Shown one piece after another: positions 54,224 through 62,176 of a stretch of 64,000 nt of DNA (position 1 is its first letter; each line of letters starts with the position of its first letter). This DNA is from Microbispora rosea subsp. aerata (lineage in GTDB: Bacteria > Actinomycetota > Actinomycetes > Streptosporangiales > Streptosporangiaceae). The position numbers and the translations under genes are program-made. The stretch covers positions 38,473-102,472 of the forward strand of contig NZ_BMPY01000028.1 in the NCBI RefSeq assembly GCF_014647835.1. The letters are read 5' to 3'. The notes under the pieces are model-generated. The model saw only the letters and a program-made list of their open reading frames with translations, did not search any database and was not told the DNA's origin.

Positions 54224-54280
54224 GGTGCCCCTGTCCAGGGATGCTGGTGCTCCTGTCAATGGTGCTGTGGTGCTCCTGTC
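54224..54280 (+). repeat. Three 12-bp direct repeats in the E1 leader
   Basis: GGTGCCCCTGTC (54224-54235), GGTGCTCCTGTC (54246-54257) and GGTGCTCCTGTC (54269-54280) recur every 22-23 bp right after the CebR box. CCAGGGA and TCCCTGG also form an inverted pair around the last two. They lie in the untranslated leader, before the TTG start at 54343. Confidence 0.75.
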
Positions 54281-54342
54281 CCTGGCAGCGGGGCCCGGCG
54301 TCGAGCGCGCCCTCGACCGCAGACGCACCAGGAGCGGACCAC

Positions 54343-55266
54343 TTGATCGTCACCGCTGCACCGGCCCGGAGCCCGCGGCACCTCGTCACCGATGGAGATC
54401 TCCGCTCACTCCTGCTCATCCGGCATTTCGAACGCGCTCTGCTCCGCCTGTTCGAGCAGGGCGTGCTGAGCGGCACCACCCATACCTGTCTCGGGCAGGA
54501 GTACATCCCGGTCGCGCTGTCCGCCCTGCTGCGGGACGACGACTTCGTGTTCAGCAACCACCGCGGGCACGGCCACTTCCTCGCCCGTCACCCGGATCCG
54601 CACGGGCTGCTCGCCGAGATCATGGGGCGGGAGGGCGCGCTGTGCGGGGGCGTCGGCGGCAGCCAGCACATCTACCACCGCCGTTTCCTGTCCACCGGCG
54701 TGCAGGGCGAGAGCCTGCCCGTGGCCACCGGGGTGGCGCTCAAACTGGCCGGCACGGGCGCGCTGGCCTGCGCGTACATCGGCGACGGCACCTGGGGCGA
54801 GGGCGCCGTCTACGAGGCGCTGAACATGGCGTCCCTATGGCGGGTGCCGCTGCTGGTGGTGGTCGAGCACAACGGCATCGCCCAGTCGACCCCCACGTCC
54901 GCGCAGATGGCGGGCACGATCGCGGCCCGGGCGGCGGCCTTCGGCATACGCCACCACCACGTCGCCTCCGACGACGTGGACGAGATCAGGCGGGCCCTCG
55001 CCCCGCTGGTCGACGCGGTGCGCACCGAGCCGTCCCCGCTGGTGGTCGAGTTCGCCACGCACCGTCTCGGACCGCACAGCAAGGGCGACGACACCCGCCC
55101 GCCGGAGGAGATCCGCCGGGCCCGGGAGTCCGACTGGTACGACCGGTACGCCGAGGCCGATCCCGAGCGGTTCGCCCGGATCGACGCCGAGCAGCGGGAG
55201 CTGGTCGAGCGGGTGGTGGCCGAGGTCTCCGCCCGGCCCCACGCCCGCCCGGGGGGAGCGGCGTGA
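54343..55266 (+). CDS. 2-oxoacid (pyruvate/acetoin-type) dehydrogenase E1 alpha subunit
   Basis: A 307-residue thiamine-diphosphate enzyme subunit. The ThDP motif begins with GDGTWGEGAVYEALNMAS near 147 and ends in VEHNGIA, keeping the Mg-ligand Asn. HRGHGHFLA and GGSQHIY are family motifs. With E1 beta it decarboxylates a 2-oxoacid (or cleaves acetoin) and passes the acyl group to lipoyl-E2. TTG 54343 is taken as start: AGGAG lies 8 bases upstream and the family similarity starts a few residues on; an earlier ATG at 54241 would translate the repeat-rich leader. First gene of the CebR-boxed operon. Confidence 0.88.
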   Translation: MIVTAAPARSPRHLVTDGDLRSLLLIRHFERALLRLFEQGVLSGTTHTCLGQEYIPVALSALLRDDDFVFSNHRGHGHFLARHPDPHGLLAEIMGREGALCGGVGGSQHIYHRRFLSTGVQGESLPVATGVALKLAGTGALACAYIGDGTWGEGAVYEALNMASLWRVPLLVVVEHNGIAQSTPTSAQMAGTIAARAAAFGIRHHHVASDDVDEIRRALAPLVDAVRTEPSPLVVEFATHRLGPHSKGDDTRPPEEIRRARESDWYDRYAEADPERFARIDAEQRELVERVVAEVSARPHARPGGAA

Positions 55267-56237
55267 GGGTCTCCGAGCATCTCAACCGCGCATTGCACGA
55301 CCTCATGGAGTCCGACCCCTCGATCCACCTGCTCGGCGAGGACGTCAGCGACCCGTACGGCGGCGCGTTCAAGGTCACCCGGGGACTGTCCAGCCGGTTC
55401 GGCTCCCGGGTGAGATCCACGCCGCTGAGCGAGGGCGCGATCGCCGGAGTGGGGGCCGGGCTGGCCCTCGCCGGCGACAAGGCCATCGTCGAGATCATGT
55501 TCGCCGACTTCGTGGCGCTGGCGTTCGACCAGATCACGAACTTCGCCGCCAAGTCCACCTCGATGTACGGCAGGCCCGTGCCGGTGCCGCTCGTGGTGCG
55601 CTGCCCGACGGGCGGCAACCGCGGCTACGGCCCGACGCACAGCCAGAACCCGCAAAAGCACTTCATCGGCGTGCCGGGGCTGTCGCTGTTCGAGATGACG
55701 CCGTTCCACGACGCGGGCGAGCTGTTCACCCGCATGTTCGGGCTCGGCGGGCCGTGCCTGTTCTTCGAGGACAAGGTCCTGTACACGCGGCAGATGCACC
55801 AGGTGGACGACCTGTTCACCGTCGAGCTGGTGGACGACGTGGCGCGGGTGCGCGTCGACGGCGCAGGCTGGCCCGACTGCACGCTGGTCACCCACGGCGG
55901 CCTCGTCCACCGGACGCTCGACGCCATGCGGGCGCTGCTCCTGGAGGACGACCTGGTCTGCGAACTTCTGGTGCCCGCCCAGCTCTACCCCGTGCCGCAC
56001 CTGCCGGGGCTGGACGACGCCTCGCACGTCTGCGTCGTCGACGACGCGACCGAGGGCGGCACCTGGGCGGCCGAGGTCGCCACCGTGCTCTACCCGCGCC
56101 TGTGGGGCCGCCTGCGCCGCCCCATCACGCTGGTCAACTCGGCGGACGGGGTGATCCCCGCCGCCCCGCATCTGGAACGCGAGGTGCTCGTGCAGGCCGA
56201 CGGCATCCGCGCAGCGGTGAGGGAGGCGCTGTCATGA
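55263..56237 (+). CDS. 2-oxoacid dehydrogenase E1 beta subunit
   Basis: A 324-residue transketolase-type subunit: LGEDVSDPYGGAFKVTRGL, STPLSEGAIAGVGAGLALAG, FADFVALAFDQI and a C-terminal transketolase domain. It completes the E1 heterotetramer with the preceding gene. GTG 55263 overlaps the E1 alpha stop (GTGA) and the end overlaps E2 by ATGA, so the subunits are made in equal amounts. Substrate could be pyruvate, branched-chain oxoacid or acetoin; sequence alone does not separate these. Confidence 0.9.
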   Translation: MRVSEHLNRALHDLMESDPSIHLLGEDVSDPYGGAFKVTRGLSSRFGSRVRSTPLSEGAIAGVGAGLALAGDKAIVEIMFADFVALAFDQITNFAAKSTSMYGRPVPVPLVVRCPTGGNRGYGPTHSQNPQKHFIGVPGLSLFEMTPFHDAGELFTRMFGLGGPCLFFEDKVLYTRQMHQVDDLFTVELVDDVARVRVDGAGWPDCTLVTHGGLVHRTLDAMRALLLEDDLVCELLVPAQLYPVPHLPGLDDASHVCVVDDATEGGTWAAEVATVLYPRLWGRLRRPITLVNSADGVIPAAPHLEREVLVQADGIRAAVREALS

Positions 56238-57409
56238 CCGGCTTGCGAGTGCCCAAGCTCAACAACAACGACACGTCGTACATCCTGCTGGAGTGGCTGG
56301 CCGAGGACGGGCAGGCGGTGCGGGACGGTGAGCCGATCGTGCTGCTCGAGACGTCCAAGGCGATCGAGGAGGTCGAGGCCCCGGCGGACGGCGTCCTGCG
56401 GCGGCTGGTCTCCGAGGGCGCCGAATGCGAGCCGGGACAGGTGATCGCCCACCTGCTCGGGGCCGCGGACGAGGCCGCCGGCGCGACCGCGCAGGAGACT
56501 CCGCGCGGGCCGGACGCCCCGGCGCCGGGCGGCGGCGCCTCCGGCGTGGTCGTCACGGCCCCCGCGCGCGAGCTGATCGAGGCGCACGGCGTCGCCATGG
56601 AGCGGGTGTACGCCCTCGGCCGCAAGGTGATCAGGCGCGTGGACGTCGAGGAGCTGCTCCGCGAGGACGCCTCCGCCGCGGACGACGCCCCGGCCGCGGC
56701 GGCCGGCCCGGACGGGGACGACGCGCGGTGGATCACGCTGTCGCGGGCGCAGCGGCGGACGGCCGAGGTCGTCGAACGGTCCCTGCGCGAGATCCCGGCG
56801 GCCTTCACGGCGATGAACGTGGACGTGACCGAGGTCCTGTCGCTCGCCCGCGATCTCACCCGGCGGCTGCGCGCCCTGGTCGGCCTGCCCGAGATGACGG
56901 TGAAGGCGCTCGGCGGGCTGCTCGACCGCTTCCCGGTCTTCTTCGCCGAGCCCGCCCCCGGCCTTCGCGCGCGACGGGCCGACACCGCCGACGTGGGCGT
57001 GACGGTCGACGTGGGCCGGGGGCTGTTCATCCCGGTCGTCCGCGACGCCGGCAACCGGCCGCTCGCCGAGATCGCCCGCGACCTGGTCCGCTTCCGCGAG
57101 ACCGCGCTCACCGGGTCGTTCCGGGAGCGCGACCTGCGGGGGGGCGCGATCACGCTCACCCTGCACACCCACGACGGCATCGTGTTCGCCGTCCCGATCG
57201 TCTTCCCCGGCCAGACGTGCGCGCTGTCGCTGACCGCGCCACGCACCGAGGTCGTCCAGGACGGCTCGGGCTTCGCCGTACGCAAGACCGCCACACTCGG
57301 CCTCGCATACGACCACCGTTACATCAACGGTCGCGATGCCGCGGAGTTCCTCGCGGAGCTCCGCACGGCGCTCGAATCACCCGCGCGTTTCCTCACCGAG
57401 AATGGATGA
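56234..57409 (+). CDS. 2-oxoacid dehydrogenase E2 (lipoyl acyltransferase)
   Basis: A 391-residue E2: one lipoyl domain with Lys 42 in LETSKAIEEVE, an Ala/Pro linker, a peripheral-subunit-binding domain (APARELIEAHGV, about 110-145), and the acyltransferase core. The core active-site motif reads DHRYING (360-366), with His 361 kept but Asn 365 where Asp is usual (DHRxxDG). No E3 gene is nearby, so the general E3 would be shared. It transfers an acyl group from lipoate to CoA, or perhaps to a carrier protein, which could supply the NRPS starter. Confidence 0.88.
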   Translation: MTGLRVPKLNNNDTSYILLEWLAEDGQAVRDGEPIVLLETSKAIEEVEAPADGVLRRLVSEGAECEPGQVIAHLLGAADEAAGATAQETPRGPDAPAPGGGASGVVVTAPARELIEAHGVAMERVYALGRKVIRRVDVEELLREDASAADDAPAAAAGPDGDDARWITLSRAQRRTAEVVERSLREIPAAFTAMNVDVTEVLSLARDLTRRLRALVGLPEMTVKALGGLLDRFPVFFAEPAPGLRARRADTADVGVTVDVGRGLFIPVVRDAGNRPLAEIARDLVRFRETALTGSFRERDLRGGAITLTLHTHDGIVFAVPIVFPGQTCALSLTAPRTEVVQDGSGFAVRKTATLGLAYDHRYINGRDAAEFLAELRTALESPARFLTENG

Positions 57410-57413
57410 AGCC

Positions 57414-58736
57414 ATGAACTCACCCGCACGGTTTCCGGCCGACTTCGTCTGGGGCGCGTCCACCGCGGCGTACCAGATCGAGGGCGCGACCACGGAGGAC
57501 GGCCGCGGGCCATCGGTGTGGGACACGTTTTGCGCGGTCCCCGGCAACGTGCTGAACGGCGACAGCGGAGAGCACGCCGCCGACCACTACCATCGCTACG
57601 CCGAGGACCTGGACCTGATCGCCGACCTGGGCCTGACCAGCTACCGCTTCTCCATCGCCTGGCCGCGGATCCAGCCGACCGGCTCGGGCGCGCCCAACCA
57701 GAAGGGCCTCGACTTCTACCGCCGGCTCGTGGATGGGCTGGCCGAACGCGGCGTCCGGCCGATGGCCACGCTCTTCCACTGGGACCTGCCGCAGGAGCTG
57801 CAGGACCGAGGGGGCTGGGAGAACCGCGACACGGCCGCGCGCTTCGCCGAGTACGCCGAGATCTGCTTCGACGCCCTGGAGATCAGGGACTGGCTGACGA
57901 TCAACGAGCCCAAGACGGTGGTCGACTGCGGGTATCGCCTCGGCACCCACGCGCCGGGTGTGAAGGACGACGCGCGCGCGTTCGTCGCCTGCCACCACCT
58001 GCTGCTCGCCCACGGCCTGGCCTCCCGCGTGCTGCACGAGCGGCACCCCGGACGCCGCGTCGGGCCGGCGCTCAACCTGCACCCCACTTACCCGGCCGAC
58101 GACACGCCGGAGGCGCGCGAGGCGGCCCACCACCAGGACGGGCTGGAGAACCGGCTCTACCTCGACCCGATCTTCAAGGGCCGCTACCCCGAGGACACGC
58201 TGCGCTGGATCTCCGAGCGCGGCCCGATGGCCGACTACATCCTCGACGGCGACCTCGAGGTCATCAGCGAGCCCATCGACGTCCTGGGCGTGCAGTACTA
58301 CACCCCGGTCTTCGTGGACGGCAAGGGCGAGCGGGTCTTCCTGCACGAGCGGGCCCAGGCCGAGTGGCTGGAGATCTACCCCGAGGGCCTGCACGACATC
58401 CTGCTCCGGGTGCAGCGGGACTACCCGGGCGTGCCTATGGTCATCACCGAGAACGGCCTGGCCGTCGTCGACGGGCTCGACGCCGACGGCCGCGTCCGCG
58501 ACGAGCGGCGGGTCAGGTATCTGCGCGAGCACCTGAGCGCGCTGCACCGCGCGATGGAGGCCGGCGCGCGGGTCGAGGGCTACCACGTGTGGTCGCTGCT
58601 CGACAACTTCGAGTGGGCCGAGGGCTACAGCCAGCGCTTCGGCATCGTGTACGTGGACTACGCGACGCAGCGGCGCGTGCTCAAGGACAGCGCGCTGTGG
58701 TACCGCGACGTGGTGAAGAGCGGCGAGCTGCGCTGA
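57414..58736 (+). CDS. GH1 beta-glucosidase, second copy
   Basis: A 440-residue cytoplasmic GH1 enzyme. Acid/base Glu in LTINEPKT, nucleophile Glu in VITENGLAVVDG, FVWGASTAAYQIEGAT at the start and VWSLLDNFEWAEGYSQRFG near the end. It differs clearly from the ceb-operon bglC and is shorter. It ends the E1-E2 operon, under a CebR box, so it may tune the inducer level or act on a glycoside of the NRPS product. ATG 57414 is used; another in-frame ATG at 57402 overlaps the E2 stop. Confidence 0.92.
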   Translation: MNSPARFPADFVWGASTAAYQIEGATTEDGRGPSVWDTFCAVPGNVLNGDSGEHAADHYHRYAEDLDLIADLGLTSYRFSIAWPRIQPTGSGAPNQKGLDFYRRLVDGLAERGVRPMATLFHWDLPQELQDRGGWENRDTAARFAEYAEICFDALEIRDWLTINEPKTVVDCGYRLGTHAPGVKDDARAFVACHHLLLAHGLASRVLHERHPGRRVGPALNLHPTYPADDTPEAREAAHHQDGLENRLYLDPIFKGRYPEDTLRWISERGPMADYILDGDLEVISEPIDVLGVQYYTPVFVDGKGERVFLHERAQAEWLEIYPEGLHDILLRVQRDYPGVPMVITENGLAVVDGLDADGRVRDERRVRYLREHLSALHRAMEAGARVEGYHVWSLLDNFEWAEGYSQRFGIVYVDYATQRRVLKDSALWYRDVVKSGELR

Positions 58737-58756
58737 CGGCCACGAACATCGTCGGG

Positions 58757-58787
58757 TGAGCGGCGGTCCGGCCCGGGCCGCCGCTCA
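58757..58787 (+). terminator. Hairpin after the second beta-glucosidase
   Basis: TGAGCGGCGG (58757-58766) pairs with CCGCCGCTCA (58778-58787) around an 11-base GC-rich loop, 20 bp after the stop. The following 270 bp up to the next promoter (58788-59056) show no gene or recognisable signal. Confidence 0.7.
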
Positions 58788-59056
58788 GCGCGTCACGCCC
58801 ATCGCGGCGTGACCGGCACGCCCGCTCGCACGCGGTGCGAGGGGATGTCTCCGCCGGTCGGCGGGGTCGCGTGCCGTGCCCGGCATGCGGCCGGACACGC
58901 GTGCGGAAAGCGCACGACAACGGGGTGACGGCCGGGCCCGGGCGGTGAAAATTTCAGGGGAAGCCGATGGGCGGTCGCCCATGCACGTGCACCCGATCAC
59001 CGATCTCCGGAAATTAGCACGTTTGTATCGTTCTACACGCCAATTCCGTGAATAAG

Positions 59057-59108
59057 TTGACGCGCCCACCAAAAAGACTTAGCTTTACCCTCGGTGGGAG
59101 CGCTCCCA
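59057..59108 (+). promoter_or_regulatory. Epimerase/kinase promoter with perfect CebR/CelR box
   Basis: TTGACG (59057-59062), 17-base spacer, TAGCTT (59080-59085) and TGGGAGCGCTCCCA at 59095-59108, nine bases after the -10. It is 105 bp before the epimerase GTG. Confidence 0.8.
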
Positions 59109-59213
59109 CTTTAGTCTCACCCTGCTTGGATCAAGGGCGATGAGCTGGGATAAAGTCCCTGCACATGGTCAGATGACCCACTTGTTGACGGCGCGTAAGC
59201 GAGAGGACTCCCC

Positions 59214-60098
59214 GTGCCCGACTACACACTTGCCGGCGGCGGTTACCAGGCCACGATCAGCGAGCGGGGCGGCGCGCTCCGGGCGTTGCGCCACGGGGAC
59301 CGCGACCTGGTGACGAGCTGGCCGGAGGGCGGGCCGGTCCCGTACTTCAGCGGCACCATCCTCGCCCCCTGGCCCAACCGCGTGGTCGGGGCCACCTACG
59401 TCTTCGAGGGACAGCGCCGCCACCTGCCGGTCAACGAGCCCGACCGCGGCCACGCCCTGCACGGCCTCGTCGCCGGCGTCGACTGGAAGTGCGCCGAGCT
59501 GCTGTCGGTGGAGGACCACCACGGCCACGTACGGCTGACGCACGTCATCGAGCCCACGGAGGGCTACCCGCACCGGATCGCCCTCGAGGTGCGGCACTCG
59601 GTGTCCGAGGAGGGCCTGTCGACCACGCTGACGGCGCAGAACGTCGGCGAGACCGCGGCGCCGTACGGCTGCGGGCCGCACCCGTGGCTGCTGGCGGGCC
59701 CGGACGTCACCGCCTACGAGCTCGCCCTGCCGGCCGGGCGGGTGCTGCTCACCGACGACCTGCTCGCCCCCACCGACCTGGTGGAGGTCGCGGGAACGCC
59801 GTACGACTTCCGGACGCCGCGCGTGATCGGGGACACCGCCGTCGACCACGCCTTCACCGCCGTGACGGAGGGGCGCGTGCGCGTCCTCGGGCCCGAGGGC
59901 GGCGTGGAGCTGACCTGGGACCCGGCGGTGATGCCCTGGGTCCAGATCTGCACCGGCACCGGGCTCGGCCACCGGGGGCTGGCCGTGGAGCCGATGACCT
60001 GCCCGCCCGACGCGTTCAACTCGGGCACCGACCTGATCGTCCTGCAGCCGGGGGACAAGCACGAGGCCACGTGGACCATCGCGGTCACCACGCCGTAA
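59214..60098 (+). CDS. galM: Aldose 1-epimerase (mutarotase)
   Basis: A 294-residue GalM-type protein: ILAPWPNRVVGATYVFEG, HALHGLV with the first catalytic-site His, GCGPHPWLLAG with the second, and a C-terminal Glu in GLAVEPMTCPPDAFNSG. It interconverts alpha- and beta-anomers, here probably the beta-D-glucose released by beta-glucosidases, so that glucokinases can use it. GTG start with GAGAGGA about 8 bases upstream. It belongs to the cellobiose regulon by its operator and is followed after 56 bp by the APH-type kinase. Confidence 0.9.
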   Translation: MPDYTLAGGGYQATISERGGALRALRHGDRDLVTSWPEGGPVPYFSGTILAPWPNRVVGATYVFEGQRRHLPVNEPDRGHALHGLVAGVDWKCAELLSVEDHHGHVRLTHVIEPTEGYPHRIALEVRHSVSEEGLSTTLTAQNVGETAAPYGCGPHPWLLAGPDVTAYELALPAGRVLLTDDLLAPTDLVEVAGTPYDFRTPRVIGDTAVDHAFTAVTEGRVRVLGPEGGVELTWDPAVMPWVQICTGTGLGHRGLAVEPMTCPPDAFNSGTDLIVLQPGDKHEATWTIAVTTP

Positions 60099-60154
60099 CC
60101 GCGCCGCGGCGAGCCTCGAAGCCACGGACTCCACCGACCTCACGGGAAGACTGA

Positions 60155-61159
60155 ATGGACAGCAGGACGAAGAGGCGGTTGTCCCCCGAGCAGCTCGACG
60201 CGGTCACCCGCGACGCGCTCGGCTGCGGACTGGCCTCGTCGGTGGAGCTCACCGACGGCTTCGCGAACGCCGTCTGGCGGCTGGACCTCGACGACGGGCG
60301 CCAGGTGGTGCTCAAGCTCGGGCCGCCGCCGGACCTGCGGCTGCTGGCGTACGAGCGGCACCTGCTGCGCACCGAGGCGATGGTCTACCACCTCGCCCAG
60401 CCGGCGGGGCTGCCGATGCCCACTCTGCTCAAGGCGTCGTTCGACGACCCGGCGCTGGGCGGCGACTACCTCATCTTGTCCGCGCTGGACGGGGTGCCGT
60501 GGAACAGGACGACGCTCAGCCCCGCGGAGGAGAGCGCGCTGCGGTTCGAGCTGGGCCGCTGCCTCGCCCGGCTGCACGCCATCCCTGGCACGGGCGTCTT
60601 CGGCTACCCGTACGCCGGGCTGACCGGCCGGACATGGCGGGAGGCGTTCCTCGTCATGATCGGCGCCCTGCTGGACGACGCCGTCTACTACAACACCCCG
60701 CTGCCCGCGACGATCGTGGACATCGTCGGGCTCGTGCACATGAACGCGCACGTCCTCGACCAGGTCACCACTCCCTCGCTGGTGCACTTCGACATGTGGC
60801 CGGGCAACGTCTTCCTGAACGGCGACAAGACCGTCGAGGCGCTCATCGACCACGAGCGGGCGTTCTGGGGCGATCCCCTGGCCGACTTCGTCACCCCCAC
60901 CCTCTTCGGCGAGCTGCGCGAGGACGATCCGATGCTCGCGGGCTACCGGCAGGAGCGCGGCCCGGTGACGCTGGACCGGGACGCCCGCATGCGCATCACC
61001 CTCTATCAGGTCTACCTCTACCTGATCCTCCTGGTGGAGGACGGCCCGCGGCAGTATCCCGAGGAGTCCTACGCCCGCATCCGGGACCTCACCACGCGGT
61101 CGCTCGCTGCCTGCCTGGACCTGCTGCGCGCCGGTCTCCCGGAGCACGCCCGCGCCTGA
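60155..61159 (+). CDS. APH-fold phosphotransferase (possible sugar kinase)
   Basis: A 334-residue member of the aminoglycoside phosphotransferase family (PF01636). N-lobe LTDGFANAVWRLDLDDGRQVVLKLG has the Lys for ATP; Brenner motif LVHFDMWPGNV has the catalytic Asp and metal Asn; IDHERAFWGDPLADF is the second metal site. The family includes antibiotic, choline, homoserine and sugar kinases; an APH-fold glucosamine kinase is known from Streptomyces-like bacteria. Sharing a CebR-boxed transcript with a mutarotase, this one may phosphorylate glucose, cellobiose or a related sugar. Resistance to an antibiotic is less likely. Confidence 0.82.
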   Translation: MDSRTKRRLSPEQLDAVTRDALGCGLASSVELTDGFANAVWRLDLDDGRQVVLKLGPPPDLRLLAYERHLLRTEAMVYHLAQPAGLPMPTLLKASFDDPALGGDYLILSALDGVPWNRTTLSPAEESALRFELGRCLARLHAIPGTGVFGYPYAGLTGRTWREAFLVMIGALLDDAVYYNTPLPATIVDIVGLVHMNAHVLDQVTTPSLVHFDMWPGNVFLNGDKTVEALIDHERAFWGDPLADFVTPTLFGELREDDPMLAGYRQERGPVTLDRDARMRITLYQVYLYLILLVEDGPRQYPEESYARIRDLTTRSLAACLDLLRAGLPEHARA

Positions 61160-61355
61160 GCGCCGCGTCCGAGGTCACGCCCCGCCGTAGCCCTGAGGAG
61201 ACATCCGGCGCGCCGCTGTCCGCCTGTTCGCCGCCGCCGAATGCGCTGATTCGCTGAGCCGGGCGTCGTCACCTCTCACCGGCGGAACGCCCGCGACGGC
61301 ATCGGCACCGCGGCACCGCGCTGAAGGCGGAGGGGCTCCGCGATGGAGGCGGGGA

Positions 61356-61523
61356 TCACGCCTCCAGCGTGAGCGACTGCGCCCCACATCCGTTGCCGGT
61401 GTGCGGCTCACCGTCGCCGGTCGCGGCAAGGGCCGCGGGCGCCGCGAGGGTCAGCGACGCCACGAGGGACAGGACCATCGCCCCGGCCGCGACGCGCGGC
61501 AGGTGGCTGACACGAGGACTCAT
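61356..61523 (-). CDS. Small secreted peptide
   Basis: A 55-residue protein beginning MSPRVSHLPRVAAGAMVLSL, a typical signal peptide with cleavage after about residue 34 (ALAATG); the mature part would be only about 20 residues with one Cys (NGCGAQSLTLEA). ATG 61523 is chosen since GGGAG lies six bases upstream; a further ATG at 61538 has none. No family recognised. The 196 bp on its 3' side (61160-61355) show nothing further. Could be a lone small exported peptide or a remnant of a larger gene. Confidence 0.5.
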   Translation of the reverse strand: MSPRVSHLPRVAAGAMVLSLVASLTLAAPAALAATGDGEPHTGNGCGAQSLTLEA

Positions 61524-61727
61524 CGACGACTCCCGCAAGACCGGCTCCGTTGATCAAAAAATACCGGCACGGCTCGCACTCCGGTAGCCCCACGCTCTAG
61601 CTGTACTCCCCCAGGAGGTTGGTGACACGGCTGATGGGCTGGCCGGTGGCACAGTTGTGCCAGATGGCGGGGTCAACACCGGAATCCGCCGGGTGCACGG
61701 CGGCTCTGCAGGGTAAAGCGCCCCGGC

Positions 61728-62176
61728 GCTCGCCGCGCCCTCCCCCGCTGTCTGGCCCCCGCCGTCTGGTCGTCACGCGAGCCCCGGCGGCTCTGTTGTC
61801 CGCCTCTCATAACCGCCGGGCTGCGGCAAGGCGGTGATAGGTGGAGGTTCCAGCCCGTCGCGTCATCCCCCGCCGTCTGGCCATACGAGCCGCACCTCTT
61901 CCGCCATGGCTCGCAGCCTCCGGGTCTCATGGCCGCCGGGCTGTGGTGAGGCGGTGGTAGGTGAAGGCCTCGGCCCGCCGCGCCGTCTCCGGTCGCCTGG
62001 TCATGCGAGCCGCCCTCTCGGCGGTGGTTCATAGCCGCCGGGCTGTGGTGAGGTGGCGACAGGCGAGCCCCGGCCCCTTCCCCTGCCGTCTGGCCGTCAT
62101 GATGCGAGCCTCCGCAGCTCTCATAACCGCCTCTCACAGTCGCCCTGCTCTGCCGAGGCGGTGGTAGGTGAAGGCC
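61728..62176. repeat. Degenerate tandem repeats copied from the 3' end of the HNH gene
   Basis: Four imperfect units of about 90-120 bp, starting near 61805, 61925, 62028 and 62119, plus a partial copy from 61728. Each begins TCATxxCCGCC(GGGCTG) and contains variants of GCGGTGGTAGGTGAAGGC, which is also the coding strand complement of the HNH protein's last residues (AFTYHR), at 62158-62176. The region 61539-62133 has no convincing gene; it is filled by these repeats. Confidence 0.7.

Noticed and set aside
54241-54342. ATG at 54241 as the E1 alpha start
   Set aside because: It would translate the 12-bp leader repeats into a non-conserved Cys/Trp-containing stretch and lacks a ribosome site; TTG 54343 has AGGAG at 8 bases.
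60155-61159. Aminoglycoside resistance gene
   Set aside because: The fold is APH, but the cellobiose operator and the mutarotase partner point to sugar metabolism; kept as possible sugar kinase.
61728-62176. CRISPR-like array
   Set aside because: The repeats are long (90-120 bp), diverged, without unique spacers, and match the neighbouring gene's tail; no cas genes are present.
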